Assembly (NCBI RefSeq): GCF_902728265.1
Contig: NZ_CACVBR010000010.1
Coordinates: 40,459 to 104,458 of the forward strand
Direction: 5' to 3'
Source: Chryseobacterium potabilaquae
Lineage (GTDB): Bacteria > Bacteroidota > Bacteroidia > Flavobacteriales > Weeksellaceae
DNA: 64,000 nt
Part shown: in pieces, positions 15,297-25,238 of the stretch
How the letters are laid out: every line of letters starts with the position of its first letter
Numbering within the stretch: the first letter of the stretch is position 1
Translations under genes and position numbers: made by a program
The notes under the pieces: model-generated
Told to the model about the DNA's origin: nothing
Seen by the model: the letters and a program-made list of their open reading frames with translations, nothing else
Database searches by the model: none

Positions 15297-16590
15297 GAAA
15301 TCGTAAATCTACAAATGTAATGGGCTTTCTATTGTTTGGATTAAATACAATTTTAGATAAAACATCAAAATCTATAATTTCTATCTTTGGACTCACCCTT
15401 AATTTGGCACGAAAGCGATCCCTTATCTCATTCTCAAAAAACTCATCCTCTTCTCCTTTACTTAACTTAATAATAATCTCATCCAATCCTATCTCATTAG
15501 ACTGAATGATAATTTGGTAGCATAAAATATTATTAAAATCATTTAAAATATCATTCATAGCTGGAGGATATAAAGTTGTCCCTTTATATTTTATCATTTG
15601 TTGCTTACGACCAATAACAGGACCTAACCTCATGGTATTTCTTCCACATTGACAAGGTTCATAATGAGCTTTCATAATATCTCCTGTTTTAAATCTTAGC
15701 AAAGGCATAGCTTCCACTCCTAGCGTGGTAATCACCAACTCTCCACACTCACCTTCTTTAACAAGGTTGCCATTCTCATTAAGAATCTCTGTAATAATTA
15801 ATTCCGGATGATGATGCCCACCAATTTGGAATTCACATTCCGTGAAAGCAGTACTCATTTCAGTAGAAGCATAGGTTGAGAATAATTTAATATTCCACTT
15901 CTCTTTAATTTTTCTTGCAAGAATATTATCTGTAAAATCTTGATTTTTTATACTTTCACCAATACAAATAGCTCCGTAGACACTTGTATTTTGATATTCT
16001 AAACCATATTTCTCTGCGTAATCAATCATTTTCAATAAAAAAGAAGGAACTGTAATCAGATATTTAGGCTTATACCTAAAGATAGAGTCCCATTGTAATT
16101 CGGGGATTCCCGGACCCATCCTAATGACACTTGCCCCCATTTTTCTTAAGCCTAAAAAGTAAGCCAGTCCTGCCATAAATCTTTTATCAATTGTCGTAAT
16201 CATTTGTACAACATCTCCTTTTTGAACTCCTGCACAGGCAAATGAAATAGCTTCATTATAAGCTAATCTTTCAAGATCAGGATCAGACAATCCAAAAGTT
16301 ACAGGATCTCCCAAAGTTCCGGATGTTGTACTATAATCCACAATTTTGTTAGCCGGTATACAAAAAAAATCAAGATTATATTGCTGTAAATCATTTTTTG
16401 TAGTAACAGGAATCTTCCTTAAATCATCCAATCCCTGAATATCAACAATATTGATATTACTCTCCTTAAACAGTCTTTGATAAAAGGGTGAACGATTTTC
16501 AAGGTATCTTAATAGTTCCTGAAGCTTTTGCTCCTGAAACTTTTCTATATTTGAAATACTTGCTTTTTCGATTAATGGATAAAATTCCAC
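15289..16590 (-). CDS. PaaK-like aryl-CoA/ACP ligase (AMP-forming)
   Basis: A 433-residue adenylate-forming enzyme of the phenylacetate-CoA ligase type: phosphate-binding YSTTSGTLGDPV, YASTEMSTAF for ATP/aryl binding, FKTGDI, and the C-terminal hinge IGRKQQMIKYKG. CQCG at about residue 313 fits the zinc-binding loop in this family. In this cluster the likely substrate is 4-coumarate, activated for transfer to CoA or directly to the carrier protein; aryl-polyene clusters contain a comparable AMP ligase. Its last codons lie inside the terminator hairpin. Confidence 0.85.
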   Translation of the reverse strand: MEFYPLIEKASISNIEKFQEQKLQELLRYLENRSPFYQRLFKESNINIVDIQGLDDLRKIPVTTKNDLQQYNLDFFCIPANKIVDYSTTSGTLGDPVTFGLSDPDLERLAYNEAISFACAGVQKGDVVQMITTIDKRFMAGLAYFLGLRKMGASVIRMGPGIPELQWDSIFRYKPKYLITVPSFLLKMIDYAEKYGLEYQNTSVYGAICIGESIKNQDFTDNILARKIKEKWNIKLFSTYASTEMSTAFTECEFQIGGHHHPELIITEILNENGNLVKEGECGELVITTLGVEAMPLLRFKTGDIMKAHYEPCQCGRNTMRLGPVIGRKQQMIKYKGTTLYPPAMNDILNDFNNILCYQIIIQSNEIGLDEIIIKLSKGEEDEFFENEIRDRFRAKLRVSPKIEIIDFDVLSKIVFNPNNRKPITFVDLRFPS

Positions 16591-16666
16591 TGATTTTAAT
16601 TTTTAGAAAACAAATTTATTTATTTAAAATTAAAAGATTTATATATTCAAAAATAAATAGGCCCTT

Positions 16667-18346
16667 TTACCGTTGAAAAGTGAAAGTCTGCGTATTTGTA
16701 TTTCCTGCTGTATTAGTAATCACAATTTTCAAGGTCTGCAAACCTGAACCCTTAGGACACTTTTCATCAAAAACATATATAAAATCATTCTTTACACGAG
16801 TAAACCGAAGCCACTTCCCATCTAATTCTGCACGAAATGAAACAATATCCCCGACCGCCGTTTCTCCTTTTAATCGTAAAGAACTTGCATTGACAAGGCT
16901 TCCATCTTTCCAATTGGGAGAAACAGAGGGCAAACTATTATCTATTATTAGTTTTACAATCCCCAGTCTATTGAATTGACCTTCCACCCAGCCATTATTC
17001 CATTTTCCTTTAATAACATTCTTATCATTTCCATAATTCAACTCCATAACCACTTTATCTTTTTCCTCATCTCTTAATTTTTTATTAGGCTTTATCTTTA
17101 AAGAGTAGCTATCATGAACCGGAATATTTATAGTGTGTAAAATAACTGTATTTGAAGCGGCTTCAGCATCAGGCTTTTCAGACATATTAAAATGTATGGA
17201 ATCATAAAACGATTTTTTACTAAAACTGATTTCTGCATTTTCTGTCTTCACAGTTTTTCCTTCATTAGCATTGATCGTTGTACCGTAAGAAGAAATCTTT
17301 TCAGAAGCTTTAGTGAATTGAACTTTTGTTACCAAACGACTCGTATTTCCATTAATATCTTTTACCACAATTTCAACATTGTGAATTTCATTATCCTGAA
17401 AATTAATAATACCATCCAAACCCGTACTATAATGTTCCAATTTCATTCCCGGCAGCGTTGACAAATGCTGAATACTCATTTTATCTTGTACAAATTTTGT
17501 ATAATCAATACATCCATTCAAATAGCGTGTATCCTCATAGCTAACCTTATCAATTTTAAAACTATACTTTAATTGACCATCCATAAATAACTTCGCTTCG
17601 TAAATTCCCAAATTAAAACCTTGATTGGCCTTATCAATAGCTTTGATCCCAAAACTTATCGCTGGTGAGTTTATCTGGATCAAATTAGTCATATACATAT
17701 TTCCCACTTTTTTTACTGCAATTCCATTTGCACCGGGTTCATAAGTACTGAAACGACGATCATACCAGTACATTCCACTGATAATCGGTGAAATTCGATC
17801 CGGAACATCAAAACCAAAAAGCAAAGGGTTTATACATTCTTCTGTTTTCGTATCTCTAATTTCAAAATGAAGATGTGGCCCTGCAGAACCTCCGGTATTT
17901 CCACTCAATGCAATCAATTGCCCTTTACTTACAGGAAATTGTTTCGGTAACAAAACAATATCTTGCTCCCATTTTTCATCTTTATATTGCCTTTCTTTTA
18001 CATATTGATCAAGTCCATCAAAAAATGAATTTAAATGAGCATACACCGTAGTATATCCGTTGGGATGGGTAATGTATATCGCGTTTCCAAATCCATATCT
18101 TTCAATCTTTATTCGACTTACATAACCATCCGCAGCTGCCACTACAGATAAATTTTCCTGGCTATTCGTTCTTATATCCAGTCCCATATGAAAATGATTG
18201 GTACGAACCGTTCCAAAATTAGCAGCTAGTTGAATAGGAATATGTAAAGGATTTCGAAAATAATTCTGAGGATAATTATTCTGAGCAAATAGGATAACAC
18301 CATTGATGAAACAAACAATGAATATCATTTGAGAAAATGCTTTCAT
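16667..18346 (-). CDS. M23-family metallopeptidase, exported
   Basis: I take the ATG at 18346, which starts a clear signal peptide (MKAFSQMIFIVCF, cleavage near LFAQ); the longer open frame to 18481 puts 45 unlikely residues in front. The LytM/M23 zinc site is H53-x3-D57 (HMGLD) and H158-x-H160 (GPHLHFE). After about residue 190 come beta-sandwich-like regions without recognised motifs. The family cuts peptidoglycan cross-links or, when degenerate, activates amidases. All visible zinc ligands are present. It is separated by 76 bases from the ligase gene and probably not part of the pigment system. Confidence 0.87.
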   Translation of the reverse strand: MKAFSQMIFIVCFINGVILFAQNNYPQNYFRNPLHIPIQLAANFGTVRTNHFHMGLDIRTNSQENLSVVAAADGYVSRIKIERYGFGNAIYITHPNGYTTVYAHLNSFFDGLDQYVKERQYKDEKWEQDIVLLPKQFPVSKGQLIALSGNTGGSAGPHLHFEIRDTKTEECINPLLFGFDVPDRISPIISGMYWYDRRFSTYEPGANGIAVKKVGNMYMTNLIQINSPAISFGIKAIDKANQGFNLGIYEAKLFMDGQLKYSFKIDKVSYEDTRYLNGCIDYTKFVQDKMSIQHLSTLPGMKLEHYSTGLDGIINFQDNEIHNVEIVVKDINGNTSRLVTKVQFTKASEKISSYGTTINANEGKTVKTENAEISFSKKSFYDSIHFNMSEKPDAEAASNTVILHTINIPVHDSYSLKIKPNKKLRDEEKDKVVMELNYGNDKNVIKGKWNNGWVEGQFNRLGIVKLIIDNSLPSVSPNWKDGSLVNASSLRLKGETAVGDIVSFRAELDGKWLRFTRVKNDFIYVFDEKCPKGSGLQTLKIVITNTAGNTNTQTFTFQR

Positions 18347-18579
18347 ACCAGTACAGTTTATGGTTATTTTAAATATACAAAATTCTTGAGTTATAAAAGG
18401 ATAAAAAGAAAATTTTATACCATCAATTTCGTTTGAATTTTTTAGAAAAACTCCTTCAAAAAAATGACAATTTACAATCACAGTTCATCTATAATGAGTC
18501 TTACTATTTATATTTCTGAAATTGAACTTTTTAATAGATGATATCAAAATAAAACATATTATAAACCGACAAATTTTAG

Positions 18580-18587
18580 TAAATTTG
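18580..18587 (+). promoter_or_regulatory. Candidate -7 box upstream of ileS
   Basis: TAAATTTG matches TAnnTTTG, 36 bases before the ileS start. No TTG stands at the expected distance upstream, so support is partial. Confidence 0.4.
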
Positions 18588-18623
18588 CCAACTTAATTAA
18601 TCATCGATATTGAGATATTTACA

Positions 18624-21600
18624 ATGAGCCAATTTAAAGAATACAAAAACCTCAACCTTATTGACGTAGCAGAGAATGTAGCAGAATTTTGGAAACAAAA
18701 TAAAACTTTCAATAAGAGTGTTGAGATTCGTGAAGGGAAACCAGAGTTTGTTTTTTATGAAGGACCACCTTCAGCAAACGGCATGCCCGGAATTCACCAT
18801 GTAATGGCTAGAGCATTAAAGGATATTTTCTGCCGTTATCAGACCCAAAATGGAAAACAGGTTTTTCGTAAAGCGGGTTGGGATACCCATGGACTTCCGG
18901 TCGAACTAGGTGTCGAGAAAGAATTAGGAATCACTAAAGAAGATATTGGCAAAAAGATTTCGATTGAAGATTATAACAAAGCGTGCCGTGAAGCAGTAAT
19001 GCGCTATACCGATGTGTGGAATAACCTTACGGAAAAAATAGGATATTGGGTAGACCTTAACGATCCTTATATCACTTATAAGTCAAAATATATGGAGACC
19101 GTTTGGTGGTTGCTAAAACAATTATATAATAAAGAATTATTATACAAGGGATACACCATCCAGCCTTATTCTCCAAAAGCAGGAACAGGACTTTCTTCAC
19201 ATGAATTGAATCAACCGGGAACTTACCGTGATGTTTCAGACACCACAATTGTAGCTCAATTTAAGGCTAAAAAAGAAACTTCCGAGTTATTTAATGATGT
19301 TGAAGGGGACATACATATCCTTGCATGGACAACAACTCCTTGGACATTGCCATCGAATACAGCACTTGCTGTAGGAAGAGATATTGAATATTATTTGGCT
19401 AAAACCTTTAATCAGTATACATTTGAACCCGTAACTATTATTTTATCAAGAGCTCTATTACCTAAGGTTTTCGGTAAAAAATATTTTGAAGGCAGTGATG
19501 AAGATTTTGTTAATTATACTCCTGAAAGTAAAACTATACCTTTTAAAATTTTAAAAGAATTCACAGGAGAAAAACTTACAGGAACTCAATATGAGCAGTT
19601 AATTCCTTGGTTTACGCCAAATGATACTCCTGAAAATGCTTTCCAAGTGATCTTAGGAGACTTTGTTACCACAGAAGATGGTACCGGTATTGTTCACATT
19701 GCTCCCACTTTCGGTGCAGATGATGCAAGAGTGGCAAAAGACGCGGGAATACCTCCCATGTTGGTAAAAGACGAAAATGACAATCTTGTCCCATTGGTAG
19801 ATTTACAAGGTAAATTTATTGAAGGAGAAAATGTTCCTGAATTATTTTCAGGAAAATATATCAAGAATGAATATTATGATGATGGAACTGCTCCTGAAAA
19901 ATCTTGGGATGTGGAATTAGCCATTCTATTAAAGACTGAAAACAAAGCCTTCAAAGTAGAGAAATACGTACACAGCTATCCACACTGTTGGAGAACAGAT
20001 AAACCCGTATTGTATTATCCACTGGATTCATGGTTTGTGAAAATGACCGCAGTAAAGGACAGATTGGTTAATTTAAATAAAGAAATCAACTGGAAACCAA
20101 AAGCTACAGGAGAAGGACGTTTTGCAAATTGGTTAGAAAATGTGAACGATTGGAATCTTTCACGTTCAAGATATTGGGGAATTCCTTTGCCAATATGGAG
20201 AACAGATGATTTAAAAGAAGAAAAAATCATAGGTTCCGTAGAAGAATTATACAACGAAATTGAAAAATCTATTGAAAGCGGATTTATGAAAGAAAATCCA
20301 TTCAAAGATTTTGTGATAGGTAATATGTCTGAACAAAATTATGCTTTGGTTGATTTGCATAAAAATGTAGTTGACAAAATAGTTTTGGTTTCGGCCTCAG
20401 GAAAAGAAATGAAGCGTGAAAGTGACCTTATTGACGTTTGGTTCGACTCAGGTTCAATGCCTTATGCACAATTACATTATCCTTTTGAAAATAAAGAATT
20501 CATAGATAATCATAAAGCCTTCCCTGCAGATTTCATTGCGGAAGGTGTAGATCAAACACGAGGATGGTTCTATACACTGCATGCCATAGGAACAGCTGTT
20601 TTTGATTCGGTTGCTTATAAAAATGTAATGAGTAATGGACTTGTTTTGGATAAAAACGGTCAGAAAATGTCCAAGCGCTTAGGAAATGCTGTTGATCCGT
20701 TTGAAACACTTTCTGTATATGGACCGGATGCTACGCGTTGGTACATGATTTCAAATGCAAATCCTTGGGAAAACCTGAAGTTTGATATTGAAGGTATTGA
20801 TGAGGTAAGAAGAAAATTCTTCGGAACATTATACAACACCTATTCATTCTTTGCGTTATATGCTAATGTTGATGGATTCAACTATTCTGAAAAAGAAATT
20901 GAAAACCGTCCTGAAATCGACAGATGGATTCTTTCTGAATTAAATTTATTAATCAAAGAAGTAAAAGCATTCTACGAAGATTATGAACCTACAAGAGTAG
21001 CAAGAGCCATAAATACTTTCGTAAACGACAACTTAAGTAACTGGTATGTAAGATTATGCAGAAGACGTTTTTGGAAAGGAGACTATTCAGAGGATAAAAT
21101 CTCGGCTTACCAAACTTTATATACTTGCCTTGAGGTTATTGCTAAATTATCTGCGCCTATTGCTCCGTTCTTTATGGATCAATTATATCAGGATTTAAAT
21201 AAAGTAACAGGAAAAGAAAACTGTGAGTCCGTTCACTTAACAGATTTCCCTGTAGCTGATGAAAGTTTAATCGATGCAGATTTAGTTGAAAAAACTCATT
21301 TAGCTCAAAACATTACCAGCATGGTTTTCTCTTTAAGAAAAAAAGAAAACATGAAAGTCCGTCAGCCTTTACAAAAAGTATTGGTCCCTGTAATGGATTC
21401 CAAAGCAGAAGAACAAATTTTAGCTATTGCGGATTTAATTAAGCAAGAAGTAAATGTTAAAGAATTACAATTAATCAACGCAGAAGAAGCATCTCATTTA
21501 ATTGTAAAACAAATAAAACCCAATTTCAAAGCATTAGGTCCTAAATTAGGAAAAGACATGAAATCGGTTGGAGGAGAAATTTCCAATCTTAGCACAGAGC

Positions 21601-22013
21601 ACATTTCTCAACTTGAAAAAGAAGGAAAAATAGATATCCAAGGGTATGAAATAACCCTTGATGATGTGGAAATTTCCACAAAAGACATTCCAGGATGGAC
21701 TGTTACTTCTGATGGGAAAACAACTGTGGCATTAGATTTGACATTAACAGATGAGTTAAAATCGGAAGGGATTGCAAGAGAGTTTATCAACAGAATTCAA
21801 AATCTGAGAAAAGATAAAGATTTTGAGCTGACAGATAAAATAACCATTTTTATGGAAGAAAGCTCTCCATTTTTACACGATATTAAGAAAAATGAAGAAT
21901 ATATTTCGTCAGAAGTCTTGTCAAATAAAATAGAAATTGTATCTTCACTTTCAAATTTTAACGAAATCGAAATCGATGAGGTTAATTTTAAGATAAATGT
22001 TGAAAAAAATTAA
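18624..22013 (+). CDS. ileS: Isoleucyl-tRNA synthetase
   Basis: An 1129-residue class I synthetase. The HIGH-type motif is in GPPSANGMPGIHH and the KMSKR motif in GQKMSKRLGN (near residue 681), with the CP1 editing domain between (TTPWTLPSN, GTGIVHIAPTFGADD). The WYVRLCRRRFW segment is in the anticodon-binding domain. The length and the C-terminal extension match the long (eukaryote-like) IleS type seen in Bacteroidetes. It charges tRNA-Ile in the cytoplasm. The DksA-like gene follows after 58 bases. Confidence 0.97.
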   Translation: MSQFKEYKNLNLIDVAENVAEFWKQNKTFNKSVEIREGKPEFVFYEGPPSANGMPGIHHVMARALKDIFCRYQTQNGKQVFRKAGWDTHGLPVELGVEKELGITKEDIGKKISIEDYNKACREAVMRYTDVWNNLTEKIGYWVDLNDPYITYKSKYMETVWWLLKQLYNKELLYKGYTIQPYSPKAGTGLSSHELNQPGTYRDVSDTTIVAQFKAKKETSELFNDVEGDIHILAWTTTPWTLPSNTALAVGRDIEYYLAKTFNQYTFEPVTIILSRALLPKVFGKKYFEGSDEDFVNYTPESKTIPFKILKEFTGEKLTGTQYEQLIPWFTPNDTPENAFQVILGDFVTTEDGTGIVHIAPTFGADDARVAKDAGIPPMLVKDENDNLVPLVDLQGKFIEGENVPELFSGKYIKNEYYDDGTAPEKSWDVELAILLKTENKAFKVEKYVHSYPHCWRTDKPVLYYPLDSWFVKMTAVKDRLVNLNKEINWKPKATGEGRFANWLENVNDWNLSRSRYWGIPLPIWRTDDLKEEKIIGSVEELYNEIEKSIESGFMKENPFKDFVIGNMSEQNYALVDLHKNVVDKIVLVSASGKEMKRESDLIDVWFDSGSMPYAQLHYPFENKEFIDNHKAFPADFIAEGVDQTRGWFYTLHAIGTAVFDSVAYKNVMSNGLVLDKNGQKMSKRLGNAVDPFETLSVYGPDATRWYMISNANPWENLKFDIEGIDEVRRKFFGTLYNTYSFFALYANVDGFNYSEKEIENRPEIDRWILSELNLLIKEVKAFYEDYEPTRVARAINTFVNDNLSNWYVRLCRRRFWKGDYSEDKISAYQTLYTCLEVIAKLSAPIAPFFMDQLYQDLNKVTGKENCESVHLTDFPVADESLIDADLVEKTHLAQNITSMVFSLRKKENMKVRQPLQKVLVPVMDSKAEEQILAIADLIKQEVNVKELQLINAEEASHLIVKQIKPNFKALGPKLGKDMKSVGGEISNLSTEHISQLEKEGKIDIQGYEITLDDVEISTKDIPGWTVTSDGKTTVALDLTLTDELKSEGIAREFINRIQNLRKDKDFELTDKITIFMEESSPFLHDIKKNEEYISSEVLSNKIEIVSSLSNFNEIEIDEVNFKINVEKN

Positions 22014-22071
22014 CATATAAGTTATTGTTTTTCAAATTCCATTTCATAATTTATTAAAAAGAGAAACGAAT

Positions 22072-22452
22072 ATGGCAGACGAAAGAGTTAGATATAGCGA
22101 TACTGATTTACAGGAGTTTAAGACAGTTATAAAGGAAAAAATCGCTAAGGCAGAGAAAGATTTAGCTTTGATTAATGAAAGCTTTATTAATGATCAAAAT
22201 AATGGTACAGATGATACCTCTCCTACCTTCAAAGCTTTTGAAGAAGGAGCAGAAACCTTAAGTAAAGAACAGAATGCAATTTTAGCAGGGAGACAAGAGA
22301 AGTTTATTCGAGATCTCAAAAACGCCTTAATAAGAATTGAAAACAAAACTTATGGTGTTTGTAGAGTAACCGGTAAACTTATTCCTAAAGAAAGACTTTT
22401 GGCGGTTCCACATGCTACATTAAGCATCGAAGCGAAGAATATGCAAAAATAA
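22072..22452 (+). CDS. TraR/DksA-family transcriptional regulator, zinc-finger-degenerate type
   Basis: A 126-residue protein with a long N-terminal coiled-coil hairpin (about residues 8-85) and a C-terminal globule (YGVCRVTGKLIPKERLLAVP). Canonical DksA has four zinc cysteines; only one (in GVCRVTG) is left here, a pattern I associate with the Bacteroidetes family. DksA-type proteins enter the RNA polymerase secondary channel and modulate initiation with ppGpp. It lies between ileS and the lspA group and ends at a hairpin terminator. Confidence 0.9.
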   Translation: MADERVRYSDTDLQEFKTVIKEKIAKAEKDLALINESFINDQNNGTDDTSPTFKAFEEGAETLSKEQNAILAGRQEKFIRDLKNALIRIENKTYGVCRVTGKLIPKERLLAVPHATLSIEAKNMQK

Positions 22453-22475
22453 CCACGAGGTTAACAAAAATAATT

Positions 22476-22525
22476 TTAGGTTTATACTGTATTCATTAAA
22501 GTACTTTATAAACCTAATTTTTAAT
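22476..22525 (+). terminator. Terminator after the DksA-like gene
   Basis: Arms 22476-22486 and 22507-22517 are 11-bp perfect inverted repeats with a 20-base loop, followed by TTTTTAATTT. Confidence 0.7.
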
Positions 22526-22533
22526 TTATACCT

Positions 22534-22779
22534 ATGATTGAAATTGTATTTCTATTCATTATTCTCATTCTTGTTTTATTGTTTTTCAATAGAGAATGGA
22601 TTAAAAACAAATTCTTTCCCAACAAAGAAAAAAACTATACACTTGACGATAAATTTAATTCGGATAAAAGGGAAAGGGAAAAAGAAATTGACAAACTTTT
22701 GAGTAAGATGGGCAAAAATGGAATCAATGATTTATCCACAAAAGATAGGAAAAGACTTGATGAATTGTCCAAAATGTAG
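22534..22779 (+). CDS. Small single-pass membrane protein
   Basis: An 81-residue protein: one hydrophobic helix (about 2-18) followed by a charged cytoplasmic tail with LSKMGKNGINDLSTKDRKRL. The tail resembles short helical C-terminal segments found on Bacteroidetes rhomboid proteins; this is from memory and weak. It precedes lspA by 26 bases on the same strand, so may be co-transcribed. Confidence 0.7.
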   Translation: MIEIVFLFIILILVLLFFNREWIKNKFFPNKEKNYTLDDKFNSDKREREKEIDKLLSKMGKNGINDLSTKDRKRLDELSKM

Positions 22780-22805
22780 TATTATAGCAGAAAAATTTAG
22801 AAATC

Positions 22806-23444
22806 TTGAAAAAAATCTTAGCCGTAACATTCTTAATATTATTAATTGATCAGGCTTCAAAAATTTATATTAAAACACATTTTAATCTGGATGACAGCAT
22901 TTCCGTTTTTCCGGGATTTAAATTAACTTTCGTAGAAAACCCAGGAATGGCATATGGTTTTCATTTTGGAGGAATTATTGGAAAATATTTTTTGGTAATT
23001 GTGAGAATATGCTTAATTGGAGGCATGATCTACCTTTTCAAAAAATGGTTACAAAAAGGAGAATCAAACTATCTTTTAATTCCAATGGCCATGATTTTTG
23101 CGGGAGCTATAGGCAACCTTATTGACGGGATGTTTTACGGACTTATCTTTGATAGTGGAACCGTATATGACGCGAGTATTGATCGATGGATTGGATATGG
23201 TGGGATTTCCAAATTCGTCCCTTTTGGACAAGGATATTCAACTTTTATGAAAGGATGTGTGGTAGACATGCTACATTTTCCCTTGGTTGACTGGAATGTT
23301 CCGGAAAGCTTCCCCTTAATTGGAGGCAGGCACATTGAGTTTTTTAAATATATATTCAATATAGCAGATTCTGCTATTACCATTGGAGCTGTTTTTCTAT
23401 TAATTTTCAGAAAAAAAGCTTTCCCAAATGGATTGGAGTTTTAA
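22806..23444 (+). CDS. lspA: Lipoprotein signal peptidase (signal peptidase II)
   Basis: A 212-residue four-helix membrane protease. Conserved patches are IDQASK, VENPGMAYGF, AGAIGNLIDG, GCVVDMLHF and FNIADSAI; the catalytic aspartates are those in VVDM and IADS. It cleaves prolipoprotein signal peptides before the lipidated Cys. It is longer than the typical ~165 residues because of an insertion between GNLIDG and GCVVDM, which I believe is common in Bacteroidetes. The start is TTG. It serves the many lipoproteins encoded nearby. Confidence 0.93.
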   Translation: MKKILAVTFLILLIDQASKIYIKTHFNLDDSISVFPGFKLTFVENPGMAYGFHFGGIIGKYFLVIVRICLIGGMIYLFKKWLQKGESNYLLIPMAMIFAGAIGNLIDGMFYGLIFDSGTVYDASIDRWIGYGGISKFVPFGQGYSTFMKGCVVDMLHFPLVDWNVPESFPLIGGRHIEFFKYIFNIADSAITIGAVFLLIFRKKAFPNGLEF

Positions 23445-23457
23445 AATCCCCTGTGAA

Positions 23458-24102
23458 ATGAAAAATATAGCTAAAAATATATTTAAAATTTTCCTGCTAC
23501 TTGTTGTTGCAGGATTTATTTTTATTGCTTGGGCAAACTACAACATAAAAAAAGAAAGCGCCCCATTTATTTCATACGATAGTAAAGAGATGCCACAAAC
23601 AAAAACGGCCTTACTTTTAGGGACAAGTAAATCTTTAAATAATGGATCTCCCAATGCGTATTTCTATAATAGAATTCAAGCCGCATTGGACTTGTATAAA
23701 AGTGGAAAAATAAAATATATAATAGTAAGCGGAGACAATAGTAGCAAAGACTACAACGAATCAGAAGACATGCAACTTTCTTTAATGAAGTATGGTATCC
23801 CTCAAGATAATATCATTCTAGATTTTGCCGGCTTTAGAACATTAGATTCCGTGATAAGGGCAAAAGATATTTTTGGGCAAAAAAAGTTAATTATCATTTC
23901 TCAAAAATTTCACAATGAAAGAGCCGTGTTTTTGGCTAGAAGAAATGGAATGGAAGCATATGGATATAATGCAGAAGATGTAAATAAATATGCCGGACTT
24001 AAAACCAATTTGAGGGAATATGTAGCAAAAGCCAAAGCATACTACGATTTACTTTTAGGAATTGAGCCTAAATTTAAAGGAGAAAAGATTGTAATCCCTT
24101 AA
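23458..24102 (+). CDS. SanA-like DUF218 membrane-anchored protein
   Basis: I start at the ATG 23458, 13 bases after lspA; an in-frame ATG at 23428 would overlap lspA and add 10 residues. After one N-terminal helix (about residues 5-24) comes a DUF218 domain: TALLLGTSKS, the NRIQAALDLYKSGK helix, IIVSGDNSS and SQKFHNERAVFLARRNGM. SanA affects envelope permeability in Enterobacteria; the biochemical activity of DUF218 proteins is poorly known. Confidence 0.87.
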   Translation: MKNIAKNIFKIFLLLVVAGFIFIAWANYNIKKESAPFISYDSKEMPQTKTALLLGTSKSLNNGSPNAYFYNRIQAALDLYKSGKIKYIIVSGDNSSKDYNESEDMQLSLMKYGIPQDNIILDFAGFRTLDSVIRAKDIFGQKKLIIISQKFHNERAVFLARRNGMEAYGYNAEDVNKYAGLKTNLREYVAKAKAYYDLLLGIEPKFKGEKIVIP

Positions 24103-24218
24103 AAACAAACTTTCTATTTTTTCATAAAATGTCAAGGATATATATCATTGACTATATCCATACATTAATTTTTAAACTAAGATTCTATTTTTTCTACAAA
24201 ATCTGTATGAGAAATAAC

Positions 24219-24226
24219 TAAATTTG
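24219..24226 (+). promoter_or_regulatory. Candidate -7 box of trpS
   Basis: TAAATTTG matches TAnnTTTG; a start near 24232 gives a leader of about 29 bases. The -33 element is not obvious. Confidence 0.45.
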
Positions 24227-24260
24227 CAGTTCATTAATTTTTAAATATAAATATTAAACA

Positions 24261-25229
24261 ATGTCAAGAATTCTTACCGGCATTCAAGCCACCGGAACCC
24301 CACACCTTGGTAATTTGTTGGGTGCAATTATTCCAGCAATTGAATTATCCAAGCAGGAAGGAAATGAATCATTTTTATTTATTGCGAATCTTCATTCACT
24401 CACCCAGATTAAAGACGCAAAAGAACTAAAACAAAATACCTATGAGATTGCTGCGGCTTGGCTTGCTTGTGGGCTAGATACCGAAAAAACATTTTTTTAT
24501 AGACAGAGTGACATTCCTGAAACCTGTGAACTTTCTTGGCATTTATCATGTTTTTTTCCTTATCAGAGATTAACTTTAGCACATTCATTTAAAGATAAAG
24601 CTGACCGATTGCAGGACGTGAATGCAGGATTATTCACTTATCCTATTCTCATGGCTGCAGATATTTTACTCTATGATGCAGAAATCGTTCCTGTAGGAAA
24701 AGACCAACTCCAACATTTAGAAATTGCCCGTGATGTAGCCTCTAGGTTTAATAATCAAATGGGTGAAGTTTTCGTATTGCCTCAATCTGAGCTTCAGGAA
24801 AACACTAAATATGTACCTGGAATTGATGGTCATAAAATGTCAAAATCCAGAGGTAATATTATTAATATTTTTTTACCTGAAAAAGAATTGAAAAAACAGG
24901 TAATGAGTATTGAAACAGACTCTAAGTCTCTAGAAGATCCGAAAGATCCGGAAACAGATAAAATTTTTGCTATTTATCAATTAATAGCTACTCCTGAGCA
25001 AACAGAAGATTTAAGAGCAAAGTATTTAGCTGGGAACTTCGGATATGGCCATGCCAAGACCGAATTGTTAAATCTAATTTTAACACGTTTTTCTAAAGAA
25101 AGAGAAATGTTTCATTACTACATGAATCATCTTGATGAGTTGGAAGCAAAACTTCAAGAAGGAGCTCAAAAGACAAGAATAATTGCTATAGAAACTCTTA
25201 AAAGGGTAAGAGAAAGTTTAGGAATTTAA
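24261..25229 (+). CDS. trpS: Tryptophanyl-tRNA synthetase
   Basis: A 322-residue class Ic synthetase. The HIGH-equivalent motif is GIQATGTPHLGNLLGA, the tryptophan pocket DILLYDAEIVPVGKDQLQH, and the KMSKS motif is GHKMSKSRGN. It charges tRNA-Trp. It stands alone, with its own candidate promoter and a strong terminator. Confidence 0.97.
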   Translation: MSRILTGIQATGTPHLGNLLGAIIPAIELSKQEGNESFLFIANLHSLTQIKDAKELKQNTYEIAAAWLACGLDTEKTFFYRQSDIPETCELSWHLSCFFPYQRLTLAHSFKDKADRLQDVNAGLFTYPILMAADILLYDAEIVPVGKDQLQHLEIARDVASRFNNQMGEVFVLPQSELQENTKYVPGIDGHKMSKSRGNIINIFLPEKELKKQVMSIETDSKSLEDPKDPETDKIFAIYQLIATPEQTEDLRAKYLAGNFGYGHAKTELLNLILTRFSKEREMFHYYMNHLDELEAKLQEGAQKTRIIAIETLKRVRESLGI

Positions 25230-25238
25230 ATAAAAAAA

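Noticed and set aside
16680..16979. 99-codon plus-strand frame opposite the M23 peptidase gene
   Set aside because: Antisense shadow; the M23 frame has a signal peptide and the full zinc site.
18347..18481. Upstream extension of the M23 peptidase frame
   Set aside because: The additional 45 residues would bury the obvious signal peptide that starts at 18346.
24103..24260. Possible T-box or other leader RNA before trpS or ileS
   Set aside because: No T-box consensus sequence or long structured leader is visible, and T-boxes are not expected in this phylum.
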